In this document: one piece after another, positions 33,513 to 44,900 of the stretch
Numbering within the stretch: the first letter of the stretch is position 1
Layout of the letters: each line of letters opens with the position of its first letter
Assembly: GCA_958450365.1 (NCBI GenBank)
Contig: CAUEEP010000601.1
Span: 86,666-150,665, forward strand
DNA from: Mesorhabditis belari
Lineage: Eukaryota; Nematoda; Chromadorea; Rhabditida; Rhabditidae
Reading direction: 5' to 3'
Length of the DNA: 64,000 bases
The notes under the pieces: model-generated
Database searches by the model: none
What the model was told of the DNA's origin: nothing
What the model saw: the letters and a program-made list of their open reading frames with translations, nothing else
Translations under genes and position numbers: made by a program

Positions 33513-35330
33513 TAACTTGTAACTGTTTTTTTCGCTTTGCACATCGATCCCAATTTGTTATAACTTTACAAATTTGTTACGGTGCCTTCCATTTTACATA
33601 TAAATACCTTCGTAATTTCAGTTACATTCACTAGATAAAGAGTTAAAGAAGTACACATTGCATGCGATGTTTTCTTTATGTTAAAGAAACGAAAAAATGC
33701 TTTTCACTGTACTAGCACTTATATCCGGCTCTAAACTAGCAAAAAACATGGTGTGTCTATAATTTTTTTGATAGTTTTTATTAAACTTTATCATTTTGTT
33801 CGATCGTTGAAATACAGCGTTAATTTCATTAAAACAGGTGGACTAACTCAAAAGTTGGCTAATGTAATTTTGAAATGGATAAAAATGCCTCAGGGTGTCA
33901 TATCCAAAGAAAGCACTTTGAAATGCTCAAGAAAATGCGAATAGCAATTGAAAATTGATTGAGCGGATAAAAGAACTACAAAATGGCATTTTTTCATTTT
34001 TTTTCCAGATTCGGATTCAAATTTGTTACTCATCGAATGAATGTCTGTCTGCCATTGTTCTACCCCAATTCTCAATCCTTCGACTCCTAAATGAAACTCG
34101 AAATTCGATCTTTTCCAAATTAAACTACGAGAATTTGATCAATTTGTTGAAAGTAACGAAACAGCTTCGAAATGATCGAAGAGATCGTGACTGAAAAATT
34201 CGACAACCTTTGCGCAATTCTTGATTGAAGACATTGATTGAAGATGATTGACATTGATTGACATTGATTGAAGACGCAATTCTGTTACCCGGAACTTCTT
34301 CATTTTCTCGAGAACTTTAAGCTAAGAAAAGTGCAACTTTCTTAGCTTAAGCAGTTTAGCGGGTGAAATATCGTTTTTTATAATTCCAAAGGCGACAAAA
34401 CTTGAAGAAATTACGAAAAAAATCACATTTACCACTCACCTTTTAACCTTAACTTTTAAAGAAGTTCCGGATAATAGAAATTCGTGATGACGGTTTTTTG
34501 AGTGTACAGACGCGTAGTCGTTACTGTTTTGACTTGATGAGAATTCAAAGATAAACTATTCTAGCCATTCGAAAGCCCAGAATCTCCTCTTGAAAACTAG
34601 TACAAATTTACTGGGAACTTTCCCCAAAATAAGTAAAAGTCCGTAAAACCAAGTTGACACCAAAAATAATCGTCATTAGTACAGCTCACCGGTGAGTCGG
34701 ATCGAAGTGAGCGTGTTAAATGTGCTTTTCTGCAACACCAACTCTCAATTGTATCTAGATGCGAAAGGAAACGACTCTTCGTTTCTGCAATAGCGAAAAT
34801 AACTCTTATGACTATGGTTTATTGCTGGGGAAAATTCTCGACCGGTGCATTCATTCAGATTCATTCAGATCAAAATACCCGAATCTAAACGAGATCCTCG
34901 ATTCGTTATCTACGAGAAATCTTTGGCATTTTTGAAAATTAAAGTTCAACTATTGATTTTTGATGTAGAGTTAACTTTTCGACAACAAAATTCTTGCATC
35001 TTTCTTGAAAATTTGGATTTGAAACGTTACAGAAATCTCGTAGTTTAATTTGGAAAAGATCGAATCTCAAGTCTCATTTGGGAGTCGACGGATTGAGAAT
35101 TGGGGTAGAACAACGGCTGAATGAGACATTCATTCGATGAGTAACAAATTTGAATCCGAAACTGAATTGCGAGAAAAAAAGAATCTGATTTTGTAGGTCT
35201 TTTATTCGTCGAAATTTTCCAAGAAAAAACCCGAATGCTTTCAGGAAATTTTAAGCGTATGTAAAGTTTTTTTTTGTAAACCCGATGCGGTGGAGCGAGT
35301 CGAAACGGTTTTGACTTTTTGAAACGCGAA
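33513..35330. repeat. Stretch with a long inverted repeat (arms 34008-34137 and 35036-35160)
   Basis: The arms share CAAATTTGTTACTCATCGAA, CTACCCCAATTCTCAATCC and GATCGATCTTTTCC-like segments in opposite orientation, about 1 kb apart. 33655-33760 is a fragment of the Tc1-like element end at 22.6 kb. I find no gene between the arms; the 67-codon ORF at 34845 is unrecognised. Confidence 0.6.
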
Positions 35331-35390
35331 ATTTCAGAGCTTTGCGAAAAATTGGTTCCAAATCGTTGTCAGTTTTTTTAGAAAAAAGGT

Positions 35391-35551
35391 CACCTTAACT
35401 GCCATCATTCAAATAAATGAGGTTACAGATGAATTGAATAAGGTTCCGTATCAAATGCCGCATGTTCACATAACTACCCCGCTGTCACTTCTTCAAGAAG
35501 CCAAGCGAGTTCATGATTTGAGCATTCAAATTAATTCCAGACAACAGTAAC
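35391..35551 (+). CDS. Possible terminal exon of an unrecognised gene
   Basis: An open stretch follows a TTTTTTTAG and reads VTLTAIIQINEVTDELNKVP, then QMPHVHITTPLSLLQEAKRV and ends SIQINSRQQ, stop. Codon use looks coding and it is amphipathic, but no clear upstream exon was found. It could be a repeat-borne fragment. Confidence 0.3.
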
Positions 35552-35988
35552 TTCGTTTACTAGTAATTTTTCCTTTTTTTGCTTGCTAATTAATTTTGTT
35601 TATTGTATCTTACAGTTACTTCAGTAGTTCACTATTTTTCATTCTCATTTTCAATCAGAATTCTTTGTGTTCCTATGAAATTTGTTACTTTATACATTTT
35701 GCCTAAAAAACAAATCATTGACTGACTGAGGGAAATTTAACGAGGGACTTCGAAGAAAACTACAAGTAACCACTCACCTATGAAAGAAAATCGGAATATA
35801 GAAAATGGGGGCTCGAAAAAGGAAATTGAGCAAAAAAATTTACATAATATAATCTTTAAAAGACAATCCCTTAAAAATGATCGTATAACTAGGGAAAATT
35901 AGGCCATTTTTAGGCGCAAAAAAGAGTGATTGGCTACGTACATCACATAAGCAAAAACATAATGACAACAGACCTAGAAAAATACCAC

Positions 35989-36962
35989 TTAAATAAGAAC
36001 GTCGAAATCTCGGAGTTCCTCTTCAGCCGGAAGTTGGGCGGTCACTCTGTCACGTGGAAGTAGATCAGGTGAAATCAATGGGAGGCCAGCTTTCCTGTAA
36101 AAATATAGATAGATTCAAACTTTTACATTGACTAATCCTAAGCCGCATCATCCATAACCTTAGGTAATTTATTAAACTTTTGCCCACCTTCTACGTTCAA
36201 TTTCTAGATGTGCTTCTCGTAGAGCCCACTCTTTTGCTTGTGGCCAGTCGGGGCGGAACCAGATGATATAAGACGTCACCCAAATCGTCAACAACTAAAA
36301 CCAAGAAATAATTATCAAAGTATAGCACGTAAACGACTCACCGTCATTGATGTAAAGAAAACTGAGTGAAATCGTTTCCAATCGGCATGTTCATCATGAG
36401 CAACCTAAAAATTTAGATTTTAAGCGTCATACTTCCAAAAGAATACCTGACTAAACCAAATCCATTCACGACGCATCTTTGCTCCTTGATCTTTAGCAAG
36501 CGGTCGCCGCCATCTAAAATTTGCCACGAGTACATTAAACGCCCGAGTTCATACTTTAGTTAAACTCATCAAATGAAATGTCGATTTTAAGCCTAATTGT
36601 AAAAATAATCAACTATGTAATGAAGATCAAGCTCACCCATCACCGAAGAGCCAATCGAATCGTCCACCATTCAGCTTGGGCCAGGGATTCTCGTAGGCGT
36701 AAGTGTCCTGACCAGGTCGATAGTCGTCTGCCTAAAAAGAAGTAATGAATTGGTTTTAAATTTGTTTCTTGTAAATTCTATGATACTCAAATTTTTTGAT
36801 GCCTAATATCGTATGACAGATAAGCAAACATGCCTGGCGCTGAACCTTTGCATCTCCCTCATTTCCATGTCCATGTCCCCCACCAGCCAATCCTCGATTT
36901 GTACCAACAACACGGCTTCTCAACGGTCCAAGATGGCCACAACCACCCAAACGCCCGAGCAT
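35989..36962 (-). CDS. NDUFB11: NDUFB11 (ESSS) subunit of mitochondrial complex I (184 aa)
   Basis: Six exons in phase (555 nt): 36846-36962, 36637-36731, 36447-36513, 36342-36404, 36188-36294, 35989-36094. The N-terminus MLGRLGGCGHLGPLRSRVVG fits a mitochondrial presequence and is followed by GGGHGHGN. DDYRPGQDTYAYENPWPKL leads to a single hydrophobic segment (LLTIWVTSYIIWF). The C-terminal WPQAKEWALREAHLEIERRK and AGLPLISPDLL matches the family's K-E-W-x-x-R-E-A...G-L-P-I pattern. The start lies five bases after TTTGCAG, suggesting trans-splicing as an operon downstream gene. Confidence 0.8.
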
Positions 36963-38076
36963 TACCTGCAAAGTTTATTTATTCGATGAAAGAAATAAAC
37001 GTGAAAAAATTTAACAACAACTTACGAAAACAATACAATAAAAATTTGAGACCAACATGAATAACGACAAAATGAACCAGAAAATTAGCCGTGAAATACA
37101 ATACATTAACGCCAAAATATAATTTAGAAGTTGTTTCTTTGGAAATCGCGACGAGGTCCACTCGAGAAGTCGCGTCCTCCGCCACTCATTCGTCCACCTC
37201 CTCGATGATGATCACCGCCTCGTTGAAATTTATGCCGCCATCTAAAATTTGCCACGAGTACATTAAACGCCCGAGTTCATACTTTAGTTAAACTCATCAA
37301 ATGAAATGTCGATTTTAAGCCTAATTGTAAAAATAATCAACTATGTAATGAAGATCAAGCTCACCCATCACCGAAGAGCCAATCGAATCGTCCACCATTC
37401 AGCTTGGGCCAGGGATTCTCGTAGGCGTAAGTGTCCTGACCAGGTCGATAGTCGTCTGCCTAAAAAGAAGTAATGAATTGGTTTTAAATTTGTTTCTTGT
37501 AAATTCTATGATACTCAAATTTTTTGATGCCTAATATCGTATGACAGATAAGCAAACATGCCTGGCGCTGAACCTTTGCATCTCCCTCATTTCCATGTCC
37601 ATGTCCCCCACCAGCCAATCCTCGATTTGTACCAACAACACGGCTTCTCAACGGTCCAAGATGGCCACAACCACCCAAACGCTCTTCGAAAAGAAGTAAT
37701 GAATTGGTTTTAAATTTGTTTCTTGTAAATTCTATGATACTCAAATTTTTTGATGCCTAATATCGTATGACAGATAAGCAAACATGCCTGGCGCTGAACC
37801 TTTGCATCTCCCTCATTTCCATGTCCATGTCCCCCACCAGCCAATCCTCGATTTGTACCAACAACACGGCTTCTCAACGGTCCAAGATGGCCACAACCAC
37901 CCAAACGCCCGAGCATTACCTGCAAAGTTTATTTATTCGATGAAAGAAATAAACGTGAAAAAATTAACAACAACTTACGAAAACAATACAATAAAAATTT
38001 GAGACCAACATGAATAACGACAAAATGAACCAGAAAATTAGCCGTGAAATACAATACATTAACGCCAAAATATAAT
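36963..38076. repeat. Tandem duplication of SAP18 3' end and NDUFB11 5' exons
   Basis: Minus-strand blocks: a SAP18 3' fragment at 37124-37231 (from FQRGGDHHRGGGR to the stop). Then 37232-37680 repeats 36507-36956 (NDUFB11 exons 1-2 and flanks). Then 37691-37925 repeats 36733-36965, giving a third exon 1 with its ATG near 37916. The intact SAP18 lies just upstream at 38077. Junctions are abrupt. The extra exon 1 copies are preceded by the same TTTGCAG acceptor, so mixed transcripts are possible. Confidence 0.85.
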
Positions 38077-38829
38077 TTAGAAGTTGTTTCTTTGGAAATC
38101 GCGACGAGGTCCACTCGAGAAGTCGCGTCCTCCGCCACTCATTCGTCCACCTCCTCGATGATGATCACCGCCTCGTTGAAATTGTGGCAACGTGATTGCG
38201 ACATCGATGTAGTCTCCGATCTCAAACTTGCACTGGTTGAGCGATTTGTTATCGTCTACTCCGCGCGTTCCATTCATCGTGTTCCCGATATCACGCATTG
38301 AGTAGCGAGCCTAAAATAAAATTATTTTATGAGTGGAAAAGCCTGTTAAATCTGAAGTCTGAAGATCTAACAGTTAAACTATAACCTTAAACTAGAGTTA
38401 CAACTACTCATTTGGTTTGCTCATGCTTAAGGTAAATTATTTGAGAGTTAGCTCAAAATTTTCAATTCTAACTAGCTTATGGCCAATTCTTTAACCTAAA
38501 AGCTATTAATTTACTTTCAACTTTGAAAAACCTAGTCAAAAAATAACCTGAAAGCGATCCGGTGCCACAATCGAGAAGTCAAAAGTCGTTCCCCTTTTTC
38601 GTGCTTCTGGATTGACTTCTTTGATGAGCGAGGTGAGCTCCCTCAATGTGCAATCCAACCATGTGTAGATTTGAAGCTCGTTTGCCGGCACACTTCCTCG
38701 TCCATACTCGCTGACTGCATTGTGGCGACCGTTCGAGCAGAAGATTCGCAGCAAAAGTGGGCAGATCTTTTCGCGATCGACAACCGCATCGCTTGTCGTA
38801 TTCACTTGGCTTGTCACTTGCGAAGACAT
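38077..38829 (-). CDS. SAP18: SAP18, Sin3/HDAC- and ASAP-complex subunit (171 aa)
   Basis: Two exons, 38548-38829 and 38077-38310, 516 nt in phase. It has the SAP18 signature: DREKICPLLLRIFCSNGRHN, VPANELQIYTWLDCTLRELT, SLIKEVNPEARKRGTTFDFS, then MRDIGNTMNGTRGVDDNKSL and FEIGDYIDVAIT. Human SAP18 is about 153 aa; the extra length is an RGG-rich tail (GGDHHRGGGRMSGGGRDFSS). It links transcriptional corepressors and splicing-associated ASAP/PSAP complexes in the nucleus. The ATG follows TTTCCAG by six bases, a trans-splice-like start. About 115-160 bp separates it from the next NDUFB11 start, fitting an operon. Confidence 0.93.
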
Positions 38830-39187
38830 TACTACCTGGAAAAATTTATCATCATGTAGAACGAAACGGCTTAGAGATTTCAAATTTAGAGATCGATGCT
38901 TAACATTTGTCGCGAAAATTTTTGATACCACTTTCTAAATTTGAAATCTCTAAACAACATCAGTAAATTGAAAATGCAAAATTGACAACAAAACAATAAA
39001 CGAAATGATAGAGCTGAAGCTTAAAACGTGACAAGTACCCGTCTATGAGCGGCGCCCTTCTAAGCACCGGGTCACAAATCTAAAGTCGAAATCAGAATAT
39101 CGATACAGAAAATACTCCCTGAAAGGTTAGAAATCTGAAAGGCTCAACAGAACATAAATTGGGCAAAAACATGAAAAAACAAATGAT

Positions 39188-40351
39188 TCAATACATTCCG
39201 TAGTTAAAATTCGGTAGTCCTTGTCTTCGGGGAGTCGTATTGATCACGGGGATAAAGTTGGCCGACGTTTTCACTTCCATCAATGGCTTTAGTGTGATTT
39301 TCACCGGTTCCACAATGGTAATAGGAAGGGTTTTGTGTTGTGGCACAGCCGTTTGAACGGCTTTCAGATCAGCGATCATTGGCGGCGGACGAGAGAAGTC
39401 GGGCAAACCAACAGAACTCGATGATGTTGAAGCTGAAGCAGTGGATGGCTCAAAGCTCGGAGGTGGCAACGTAAACGCGACGGCACCCAGAGGCGGAATT
39501 GATGGAGGCGGCAAAGTAAAGTTGAGACTAGGCCCTTGTTGCATTGGTACTCTTTGAGTTGATGCAACTTGTGGGGCAGGTGCAAACGGAGCATCACGAG
39601 AAAGCGGTCGGCCGGGGCGGCTCATTGGGCGTCCTGGTGGTGCCAACGAAGCAGTCATGTCCTCAAAGCTTTTCGCGTTCTCTGCACGGTCCAATCTTTC
39701 ACGCGACGGCACACTGAAACCAGGCACAGGCCCATTTGGCACCGTTTTTGCAATGTTCTTGTGTGGCATGTCAATTCGCAAGAAAGTCATGCGAGCATTG
39801 TGCAACCAACGGCGATGATCCTCGGGGGCAGCACCCGGCACTCCATGTGGCAGCAACTCGGCTCGTCTCTCCATTTCACTCAAACAAAACCTCGTATCCG
39901 CCGACTCTTGCTCGTAAATCTTTACCATTTTCTGTCGAATGTCCTCTTTGCCGACGGATACCTTGTTGAGTCGTTGTTCCACCGTCAACATATTTTCCAG
40001 CAAAAGCGGTAAATTTTCCGGTTGTACCGCAAAAACGTCAACATCCAAAAAGCGGAAGGCTTCATTAATGATGTCACTGTCGCTGATTTCAGGCGGTCGA
40101 GCTTGTGGGTGGTCCAACTCGTTGAAAACTTTCTTCTCGACTTTCGGTCTCTTCCGAGCTCTCAAGTCCTCACCCTCCAGATCCTCGTGTTTTCTCCTGT
40201 TCGTTTGATCAGATTGTGGTGCGTCAAAGCCACGTCTATCCTCCAATTGGCTTCTCTTTTGGTTGTCATCTGGTTCTTGTCGCGTCGATCCACCCAATAA
40301 TGATTTTGACGGCGGAAAGCAGCGTTGATTCATCTCGAGCGCTCGTCGAGC
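39188..40351 (-). CDS. Unrecognised Pro-rich protein (381 aa)
   Basis: A single long open frame. The ATG is at 40333, 18 bases after a TTTTAG acceptor at 40352, so the exon begins with either a trans-spliced leader or an upstream exon. The N-terminal third is charged with a basic cluster (RARKRPKVEKK), a likely nuclear signal. The middle (ISDSDIINEAFRFLDVDVFA to TFLRIDMPHK) looks helical and folded. The C-terminal half is Pro/Ser/Ala-rich (NFTLPPPSIPPLGAVAF, AFTLPPPSFEPSTASAS). It is first in a same-strand set with SAP18 (358 bp downstream) and NDUFB11. I do not recognise the family; a nuclear role is inference from composition. Confidence 0.75.
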   Translation of the reverse strand, partial: ARRALEMNQRCFPPSKSLLGGSTRQEPDDNQKRSQLEDRRGFDAPQSDQTNRRKHEDLEGEDLRARKRPKVEKKVFNELDHPQARPPEISDSDIINEAFRFLDVDVFAVQPENLPLLLENMLTVEQRLNKVSVGKEDIRQKMVKIYEQESADTRFCLSEMERRAELLPHGVPGAAPEDHRRWLHNARMTFLRIDMPHKNIAKTVPNGPVPGFSVPSRERLDRAENAKSFEDMTASLAPPGRPMSRPGRPLSRDAPFAPAPQVASTQRVPMQQGPSLNFTLPPPSIPPLGAVAFTLPPPSFEPSTASASTSSSSVGLPDFSRPPPMIADLKAVQTAVPQHKTLPITIVEPVKITLKPLMEVKTSANFIPVINTTPRRQGLPNFNYGMY

Positions 40352-40664
40352 CTAAAATTTAAGAATTAATAAGAGTAAAATGAATGAACAAAGAAAGAAA
40401 AGTGAAAACAGGATACTTTTGCTAGGAAAATGCTGGAAAGTGACATTTTGCAAACGAGGAATTTTTGCAAATTGCAAACTTTATAGGAAATTCTTTGAGA
40501 CAAAGACATTGTTTTGAAAAGCTGAAAATCTTTGTTTGTGTGGGTTAAAGACAAATTTTAAAGGTTTTAAGTGAGCAATTTACAAGCCAATCTTTAAAAG
40601 ATAGCCAGTTTTCGAATAAAAGCTATTTATATAACGTTAAGAAGGGTGAAAAACGGTCAGTTTT

Positions 40665-41110
40665 GGGAGTGGGACAAATGCGACCTTTTTTTGCGCACCT
40701 GGACATTTGCGCACCTTTTTTCTGCACTTAGCCCATTAGCGCACCTTTTTCGCGCTTTAAAAAAGCTCTAAAAGCTAATATTAATCAATTTCTATTCCAA
40801 AAGTTGTTTTTCTAGGTAATTTTAGGGCGTAGAATCCAAATTTTGACATATCAGAGCTTGTGGAAGCGAACGGACGGAGTTATACAAAGACAAATCAACA
40901 ATTTTCTGTAATCTAGCCGTTTTGTCTTTCAAATTGGTTCCACAAGCTCTGATATGTCAAAATTTGAATTCGACACCCTCAAATTACTTAGAAAAACAAC
41001 ATTTGGAATAGAAATTGGTTAATATTAGCTTTTAGAGCTTTTTTAAAACGCTAAAAAAGGTGCGCCAATGGGCTAAGTGCGGAAAAAAAGGTAGCATTTG
41101 TCCCACTCTC
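40665..41110. mobile_element. Foldback MITE, GGGACAAATGCGACC family (copy 2, second subtype)
   Basis: Arms are inverted with ends GGGAGTGGGACAAATGCGAC and GCATTTGTCCCACTC. Inner parts differ from the 11.6 kb copy (TATTCCAAAAGTTGTTTTTC, TCTGATATGTCAAAATTTG) and match the copy at 50.5 kb. The 41111-41990 stretch beyond holds no gene I can support. Confidence 0.9.
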
Positions 41111-41990
41111 CAGTTTTTTATTTTAAGCCACAAAGGAATCTCCTAAAGCTTAAATACAAAAAGATATTTAGCATTCTAAAGAAAAAACAATAATCTAACT
41201 TTGCTGGCTGAAAAAAAGCATAGCACCGCACAAAAATTGGGACCCCGCAAAATGCGACAAGCGGCCATATAGAAATCGTCATTTCATAGTGTCTCGTTGC
41301 CTGGCACGGCCGTCCACCCATGCCTGGCACCGATCGAAGTTTTTCGTAACCCGTCAATAGAAACGATTTTCGTTCAAGTGTTGTCGTGCAATTGTTTTTA
41401 AACTTCTTCCGAGTTATTGGAGCTGTTTGCATTGATTTTATAGCTCTAACCTTGAGAAATTTTTTGATTTTGCCAGATACAATATTTTGTTCTATTAAAT
41501 CTTACCCCGGCATACCTTTAATCGATATTCAGCTGTCTACTTTGCAAAAATTCTTAATCTTACTATCGTAAGCCTTCATATCCTGCCTAGCTACAGTTCC
41601 CCTAACGAAAAATGTTCAACTCATTAATCTTTGGCATTTAATTCTTTGATTTGATTTCAATGATTGATATTGCAATTGTTTTTTTTGTTTTTTCAGCCGT
41701 CTATTTTGCGAATATTCTTAAACTTTATACCGTAAGCTTATTACGTGTTATTTACCTATTATTTACCTGTTATTTACCTGTTAAACTTGTTATTTTCGCC
41801 ATGGACCAATCTTGGCAATCATTTTTTGTACACTTTTTATTTTTCTTGCCGACGAACTCTTCATTGACGCTTCGACATTCTTCATTTTATCATTAGTCAT
41901 CTTGTTTTATTAACTAGCTTTCACTCATTTTCCAAAAATTCAAAGAATCCGCAAAATCTCTTTTTCAGTGTGATTGGTCACTTCTTCGAA

Positions 41991-44900
41991 ATGATCGCCC
42001 CAATAAGGGCACTTCTTGTCGCGTTCCTTTTGTCGACAATCAACGCCGATCCGTGCAAGAAGATCGATGAGACTTTCCGAAAAACCTCCAGTGAGAATGG
42101 ACCGGTTGGTTGCGTAGAATTATCATTTGTCTATAAAGTTGTGATTTCTTATAAAAAATTCTTTTCAGGTCTCATGCAAATGTCTAATCGACCCACTCGT
42201 GCCAGAATTCTATCAAAACGTTTGGATTGGATGCACGGGTCAATCGATGTCAGCCGTGTTCAGTGAATTGGGGTCAGTTTAGCTCTTAATCAGGATTCAT
42301 TTTCAAATAATTTTAGCTCACTCAACGAAACCCTCGTCAACCGTATCCACATCTGGGACAGTCAATTGGACATCATTCCAGCGGAAATGTTCGAAAAAGT
42401 GAGTTTTAACAGTTAACGTTATCTTTGTTTGAGCTCAAAAATGCAAACGCACTGAATTCATCATTTTTCTGAGTCATTCTGCGAGAAAAATGAAGAAGCC
42501 AGTGCACTAGAAAGAGAACGTTTACAGTTTTAGCACAAAGCACATTATAAACCCATTAAATATTCAAATATTTAGGTGAAACCAAAGAAGCTGATCATCG
42601 AGAACTCACTGGTGAACATCGTTCGAAAGGGGACATTCACTGTGATCGGGCCACGACTGCAAGAGCTTCGCTTGAGGAATAATGCGATGAAAAAGGTTCG
42701 GATCAAAAAAATACATAAATATTATCTAAAAACGCTTGTTAGCTAATTTTTATCTATAAAATAGACGTAATTGTAAGTTACTTATTGTAGTTTGTTACTT
42801 GATACCTGAAAACTGGCTGAATAAACAGCTTTTTTATTTAAAGTACTGGATTCTAGTATAAGTTTTTAATCAAAATTTCTATATTCTAATCATTTTACAT
42901 ATTTTTGGATATTTTAAAACCCTTTTATCATTCAATTTTTAGAATCTTGATCCCGAGATGCTCACCGGCCTCGATCATCTGCAAATCCTCGATTTGAGCG
43001 GTATATTTTTACAAGAATAAAATGCTTTGAGTTTAGAAATGAAGCTATTTATCTAGAGATGTTAATTTTGAATTAAAATACAAACATTTTAGGCAACAAG
43101 TTGACGAAAATTCGCTCAGCCGACTTTGAAAAAGTGGCCGAATTGGAGGAATTGCTGTTGAACGAGAATGGAATCGGAGAAATCGAAGAGGGATCATTCG
43201 AGAATTTGTCTCAATTGAGAGTGCTTTCCATTCAGAATAATCAGATCACAGCGATCACCAAGTTAGTTTAAAACAATTTCCTTCTGCGCTAGTAGATCTT
43301 GAGCATCGTAGCGATGTACTTTGTGCTTAAAAAGTGTAAAAAAACCTCATCCGGCGCACTTAGCTCTTCCTTGTCGGCTAGTGCGTTTCCTACTTACTCT
43401 AGAAAACTCTTGCCAATCAGCTAGATTTCCTTCAATCAGCCCAATTTTTGTATCATTTGATGAGAAATCACAAGGCTTGATCAATGATATCAAAATTTGA
43501 GTGATCTAATGGCCAGTATGTGCCAGACAGTATTCCTTTATGCAAAAAAAGTGAACTCAAAGAAAATCTAAACCAAAAATCTTCTAGGAACACTTTCAAA
43601 GGCTTGGAGAATTTGGAGGAGCTTTACTTGCAGAACAATCAAATCTCGAGCATTGATTGGACGGCGTTCAGAAATCTGAAGAAACTCAAGGTTTGTTTTA
43701 AATCTATACCATCAAGAACTAAGCACTCTAGCAGTTTATCAATTGAATATCTTCAGATTCTCGATCTCGGCCGGAATCACATCTCCTCCGTCGATCTCCA
43801 AGGCTTTGACAAGCTCGAGAAGCTCATCCTCAACAATAACTCTATCCAAACACTGAAAAACGTTGTTCTGAGGTAAGTGAGTGTGGTCCTGAAACGCACA
43901 GCAATTGAACGGTAAAAATAGCCTTTTATCTTTAGAAGTCTTCCCTCTTTGGTCTACATCTCGTTCGATCGAAACACGATTGCCGAAATCGAAGATGACA
44001 GCTTTAGGGGTCTTGCCACCTCACCCAGATTGGATACAGTATCAATGGTAGGCTATAATCAAAATAAATATCTTTACCGTATCCTAGGCTTCGAACAATA
44101 TCACAGTGATTGGGGGAAATGCCTTCAAGCATGTCACTTCGATTCGAAGTCTCGCTCTGCAGATGAACCAGCTATCAAGTGAGGATATAGAAATTAACCG
44201 TATGATTTGGTACCATCACTCACATAATGTAAAAAGGAATGCGTAGTCGAAGTGTGAGCATTTTTCAATGAGCAAATTTGACTCGGCAAAGTTTCGGCAA
44301 TTTTTGGCAAGCTTTGGAAAACTTCCAAATTAAATCAAAAGACTGATTCCAACCGATTGACGCAGTTTTTTTTAAAGCAACCAAGTCTGGTCAAGTTGTC
44401 AGACTGACAGTTTACATTTCCCATGTCTTCTCAGATGTCAACAATTCCATTCCAGGTCTATCCTCGAATGGTTTGGCCGCACTTTCCCCACTTCGTCACC
44501 TTTCCGTTTTAATCCTTTCCGGGAATCGTTTGGATGCACTTCATGAGGGAGAACTCCCGAAATCTCTCCGTGTCATTCTACTCGACAATAATCAACTAGC
44601 ACATGTGAGTTTGTTTCTGAATTCTTGAAAATGAAACGATTGTTTTGTAGCCAAAGGTTAGATTTGATTACCCAGCCAGGCCCTTTCCATAAGCAATTGA
44701 AAGCTGACCACGTTGGGTAATTGAGCCAAATTTTAGTCTTAAAATGATCTAATTCTTTCAAAATTCGTTTCAGATAGACTCGAGCACTTTCCGTGGTCTT
44801 TCCATTGAACGTCTCCATCTCAACTCGAATCGTCTCACCCATTTGCCGAAGGGAACTTTTGATGACATCGATTTAACCGTTTTGAAGCAAATTGACATCA

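Noticed and set aside
39030..39062. GC-rich hairpin-like segment (GAGCGGCGCCCTTCTAAGCA) as an RNA gene
   Set aside because: Too short, and I could not match it to any RNA family or a full fold.
38671..40300. Plus-strand ORFs over SAP18 and the Pro-rich gene
   Set aside because: Shadows of the minus-strand coding exons, which have clear homology or long frame.
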